From Candidatus Poseidoniaceae archaeon (lineage in GTDB: Archaea > Thermoplasmatota > Poseidoniia > Poseidoniales > Poseidoniaceae): DNA of 8,238 nt. Every line of letters begins with the position of its first letter. The stretch's first letter is position 1. A model generated the notes under the pieces. That model saw nothing but the letters and a program-made list of their open reading frames with translations, did no database searches and was not told the DNA's origin. The DNA lies in assembly GCA_013330285.1 (NCBI GenBank), contig DUIP01000043.1:1-8238 (forward strand). Direction: 5' to 3'. The position numbers were made by a program, and so were the translations under genes. Below, one piece after another: positions 6,514-8,238 of the stretch.

Positions 6514-7251
6514 ATGAAACGAATAACCATAGCAGTTTTTCTCACCCTATCGCTAATCCTTTCTGGTTGCTTCGCACCAGAATCATTTACAACAGAATCT
6601 CCCTATCACGGTGAAGACATCGAACCCGTGGTCAAAGTGGATAATTTCACTCTGTTCGACGCAACAGGCGATGAATGGAATTTTGTCGAAAACACTGAAG
6701 GCAAGGTCGTTGTCATCGCCTTCCTCTTCACAAATTGCATCGACATATGCCCAATTGTCACTGAAAATCTTCGTTGGACCTCCAGTCAATTAACTCCTGA
6801 AGAACACAACGCAACAGAATTCATCACCCTCACAGTGGACCCATGGCGAGATGATCCAGCAACCATGCTGTCATGGAAGGAGAGCCGTGGTACCGATTGG
6901 AGCCACCTCTCGATCAACGACGTCAATGACGAGTCTCAACTCAAAGCGATTACAGACGTGTGGGTGAATTTCGGCGTTGGTCTTTGGATTGAAGAGGCAC
7001 CTTCTGATTACTCAAATAACGAGTCAGGAAATGAGTCTGATAATGGTACAAGTGATGACACAAACAACTCCTCTGAATCATCGACGAGCGGACGCCATCA
7101 CCCCGATGCCTACAGCGTGAACCACAGCACAGGAACCGTCCTTGTCGATCACAGAGGCCTTCAACAGGTGTGGTGGGGTGACAACGATTGGTTCCCAGAA
7201 CTTGTTCTTGAAGACATCAGGATGCTTATTGCAGAAAGCAATGAAGACTAG
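6514..7251 (+). CDS. SCO1/SenC-family copper-binding thioredoxin-like lipoprotein
   Basis: Lipoprotein of 245 residues with lipobox LSGC (C19). The thioredoxin-like SCO fold is marked by the copper-binding motif C75-IDI-C79-P in LFTNCIDICP and by H204 in VNHSTG, which aligns with the conserved distal His ligand (DHS in relatives). TVDPWRDDP (107-115) is the family's usual TVDPxRDTP segment. SCO proteins deliver copper to, or reduce, the CuA site of cytochrome oxidase or other copper enzymes on the outer face. Unusually, a Ser/Asn/Asp-rich insert (about 163-196) lies between the core and the His ligand and holds five overlapping or close N-glycosylation sequons. It is translationally coupled to the propeller gene upstream, which may be its client. 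No oxidase genes are in view. After the stop, a CTTCTTCTTGCTTT tract (7283-7296) may help end the transcript. Confidence 0.9.
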   Translation: MKRITIAVFLTLSLILSGCFAPESFTTESPYHGEDIEPVVKVDNFTLFDATGDEWNFVENTEGKVVVIAFLFTNCIDICPIVTENLRWTSSQLTPEEHNATEFITLTVDPWRDDPATMLSWKESRGTDWSHLSINDVNDESQLKAITDVWVNFGVGLWIEEAPSDYSNNESGNESDNGTSDDTNNSSESSTSGRHHPDAYSVNHSTGTVLVDHRGLQQVWWGDNDWFPELVLEDIRMLIAESNED

Positions 7252-7317
7252 AGATTTCCATCGAAATGATGTGAAATTAAACCTTCTTCTTGCTTTGAAT
7301 CCATTGCGACAACTCAG

Positions 7318-7325
7318 GATATATT
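7318..7325 (+). promoter_or_regulatory. candidate TATA box for the dimethylargininase gene
   Basis: GATATATT is the best TATA-like octamer in the spacer between the SCO and amidinohydrolase genes. It predicts a start near 7346-7350, so the message would begin with the hairpin at 7346-7367 and have a leader of about 70 bases. Inference from sequence and spacing. Confidence 0.4.
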
Positions 7326-7345
7326 GCCTTTCTAAGATAAAAAGA

Positions 7346-7367
7346 GAATTCCGGTCCCCGGAAATTC
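7346..7367 (+). promoter_or_regulatory. stable hairpin in the spacer before the dimethylargininase gene
   Basis: GAATTCCGG pairs with CCGGAAATTC around a TCC loop: six G/C-containing pairs, one bulged A, then three more pairs. No T-tract follows, so it is a poor intrinsic terminator for the SCO operon. A leader structure or processing site for the downstream gene fits better. Confidence 0.45.
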
Positions 7368-7393
7368 AATTCCTAGAACAGGCGAACGGTTAA

Positions 7394-7400
7394 GGGGGGG
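7394..7400 (+). promoter_or_regulatory. G-tract, possible ribosome site that leaves the start ambiguous
   Basis: AAGGGGGGG ends 3 bases before an in-frame TTG (7404), 12 before a second TTG (7413) and 18 before the ATG (7419). A G-rich site also precedes the zinc-ribbon gene, at 10 bases. The spacing suits neither 7404 nor 7419 well, so the start is uncertain by up to five codons. Confidence 0.3.
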
Positions 7401-7418
7401 CAGTTGTCCGGTTTGACC

Positions 7419-8228
7419 ATGGCAACGGTTCGTTTGGACCAGAAAGGCCGGGCTCTCACCCGAGCAATCCCCGCCTCGTTTGACAACGCCATTGCCAAAT
7501 TTTTCGGCTCGGGCCCAACCGATCTTGAATTGGCGAAGGCCCAGCACCTTGCTTACAGAGAAGCCCTTCTCCTCGCAGGCGTCGAAGTCACAGTTCTTCC
7601 ATCGGACAATGAATTACCAGACTCCATCTTCGTTGAGGACCAAGCAGTTGTGATTGACGGCCACGTCCTCCTCCCTGTCCCAGGACACCCTTCCCGTGTA
7701 GCAGAACAACCTCCAATTGCAGAATTTGTCACCCGTCAACTTTCGGGCACGCAAGTATGTCGAATGCATGGAGAAGCCCGTATGGATGGGGGCGACATCA
7801 TTCGTTTAGGCGACCTCTTTTTCGTCGGTCGGTCATCTCGTACGAACGACGCTGGAATCGAAGAACTACGCGATCTTCTTGGCCATCTTGGCCATGAATT
7901 ACGAGTCGTTGAGATCCCAGAGCAAGCCCTCCATCTCACCAGCATCAGCTCGACACCTACTGATTCAGTGATCCTCGTACCTGAGGGGTACCTGCCTAAG
8001 GATGCCTTTGGTGAACTTCCAGAAGGTTGTGAAATCAAGTGGATGCCGAATGAGGAGGCATATGGGTGCAACACCATCGGGCTTCCAAACGGGCAAGTGC
8101 TCGTGGCTTTGGGCTATCCAACCGTCCTTGAAACCGTCAAGTCAATGGGTCTCGAGCCCGTTGTCCTCGATATGAGTCAAATTCGAGCCGCTGATGGCTC
8201 CTTGACCTGCTGCTCGCTGTTTTACTGA
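7419..8228 (+). CDS. ddaH: dimethylargininase-family amidinohydrolase (DDAH-like)
   Basis: Soluble enzyme of 269 residues from the ATG, complete, and close to the usual 250-285 of the family. The expected reaction is hydrolysis of N-omega-methylated arginine to citrulline plus methylamine or dimethylamine. Family motifs in order, numbered from the ATG: DSIFVED (68-74, substrate-binding acidic residues), MDGGDI (122-127), FVGRSSRTN (135-143), the catalytic His H172 in LHLTS, and the nucleophile C264 in DGSLTCCS near the C-terminus, as in bacterial and human DDAH. MATVRL at the start fits the usual family N-terminus (xAIVRxP); TTG codons at 7404 and 7413 could extend it. Arginine deiminase is less likely because of size and the DGxLTC ending, but other guanidine substrates cannot be excluded. 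It stands alone after a 150-base spacer with its own likely promoter; no arginine-pathway neighbours are seen. Confidence 0.9.
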   Translation: MATVRLDQKGRALTRAIPASFDNAIAKFFGSGPTDLELAKAQHLAYREALLLAGVEVTVLPSDNELPDSIFVEDQAVVIDGHVLLPVPGHPSRVAEQPPIAEFVTRQLSGTQVCRMHGEARMDGGDIIRLGDLFFVGRSSRTNDAGIEELRDLLGHLGHELRVVEIPEQALHLTSISSTPTDSVILVPEGYLPKDAFGELPEGCEIKWMPNEEAYGCNTIGLPNGQVLVALGYPTVLETVKSMGLEPVVLDMSQIRAADGSLTCCSLFY

Positions 8229-8238
8229 ACACACTCAG

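Noticed and set aside
7142..7393. Plus-strand open frame of 83 codons overlapping the end of the SCO gene
   Set aside because: Its first third is out of frame within the SCO coding region and the rest is noncoding-like spacer containing the promoter and hairpin.

Overview
The window looks like a chromosomal piece of a marine planktonic euryarchaeon, most likely Marine Group II/III (Poseidoniales-like, Thermoplasmatota). This is inferred from style and was not tested by any search. The clues are lipobox signal peptides on exported proteins, many N-glycosylation sequons in those exported proteins, A/T-rich TATA-like elements about 25-35 bases before several starts, and few strong Shine-Dalgarno sites. 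No rRNA, tRNA, CRISPR array, insertion sequence or phage gene is visible.

Layout from left to right. The first 132 bases hold a possible last few codons of a gene entering from the left, then an A/T-rich spacer. A minus-strand gene (133-798) encodes a zinc-ribbon, His-rich, acidic protein of unknown function. It diverges from a plus-strand site-2-protease-like M50 membrane metalloprotease (882-1835). That gene converges with a large minus-strand M28 aminopeptidase lipoprotein (1876-3642). The M28 upstream region holds an inverted repeat and A/T-rich promoter sequence. It is followed by a previously hidden 43-codon plus-strand gene candidate (3862-3993), which abuts the stop codon of a minus-strand exported, membrane-anchored protein (3994-4656).

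A very short divergent gap (4657-4713) separates that protein from a plus-strand pair. The first member is a 596-residue membrane-anchored LVIVD-type beta-propeller (4714-6504). The second, 9 bases later and translationally coupled, is a SCO-family copper/thiol lipoprotein (6514-7251). After a spacer with a strong hairpin comes a dimethylargininase-family amidinohydrolase (7419-8228).

Four of the seven well-supported proteins (M28, the 220-residue protein, the propeller and SCO) are predicted to be exported and anchored at the outer face, and M50 is embedded in the membrane. The region therefore mostly concerns the cell surface: peptide breakdown by M28, regulated membrane proteolysis by M50, and an undefined propeller function possibly coupled to SCO-mediated copper delivery. 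The most interesting points are the propeller-SCO operon, the N-glycosylation-rich linker inside SCO, and the small gene at 3862-3993.
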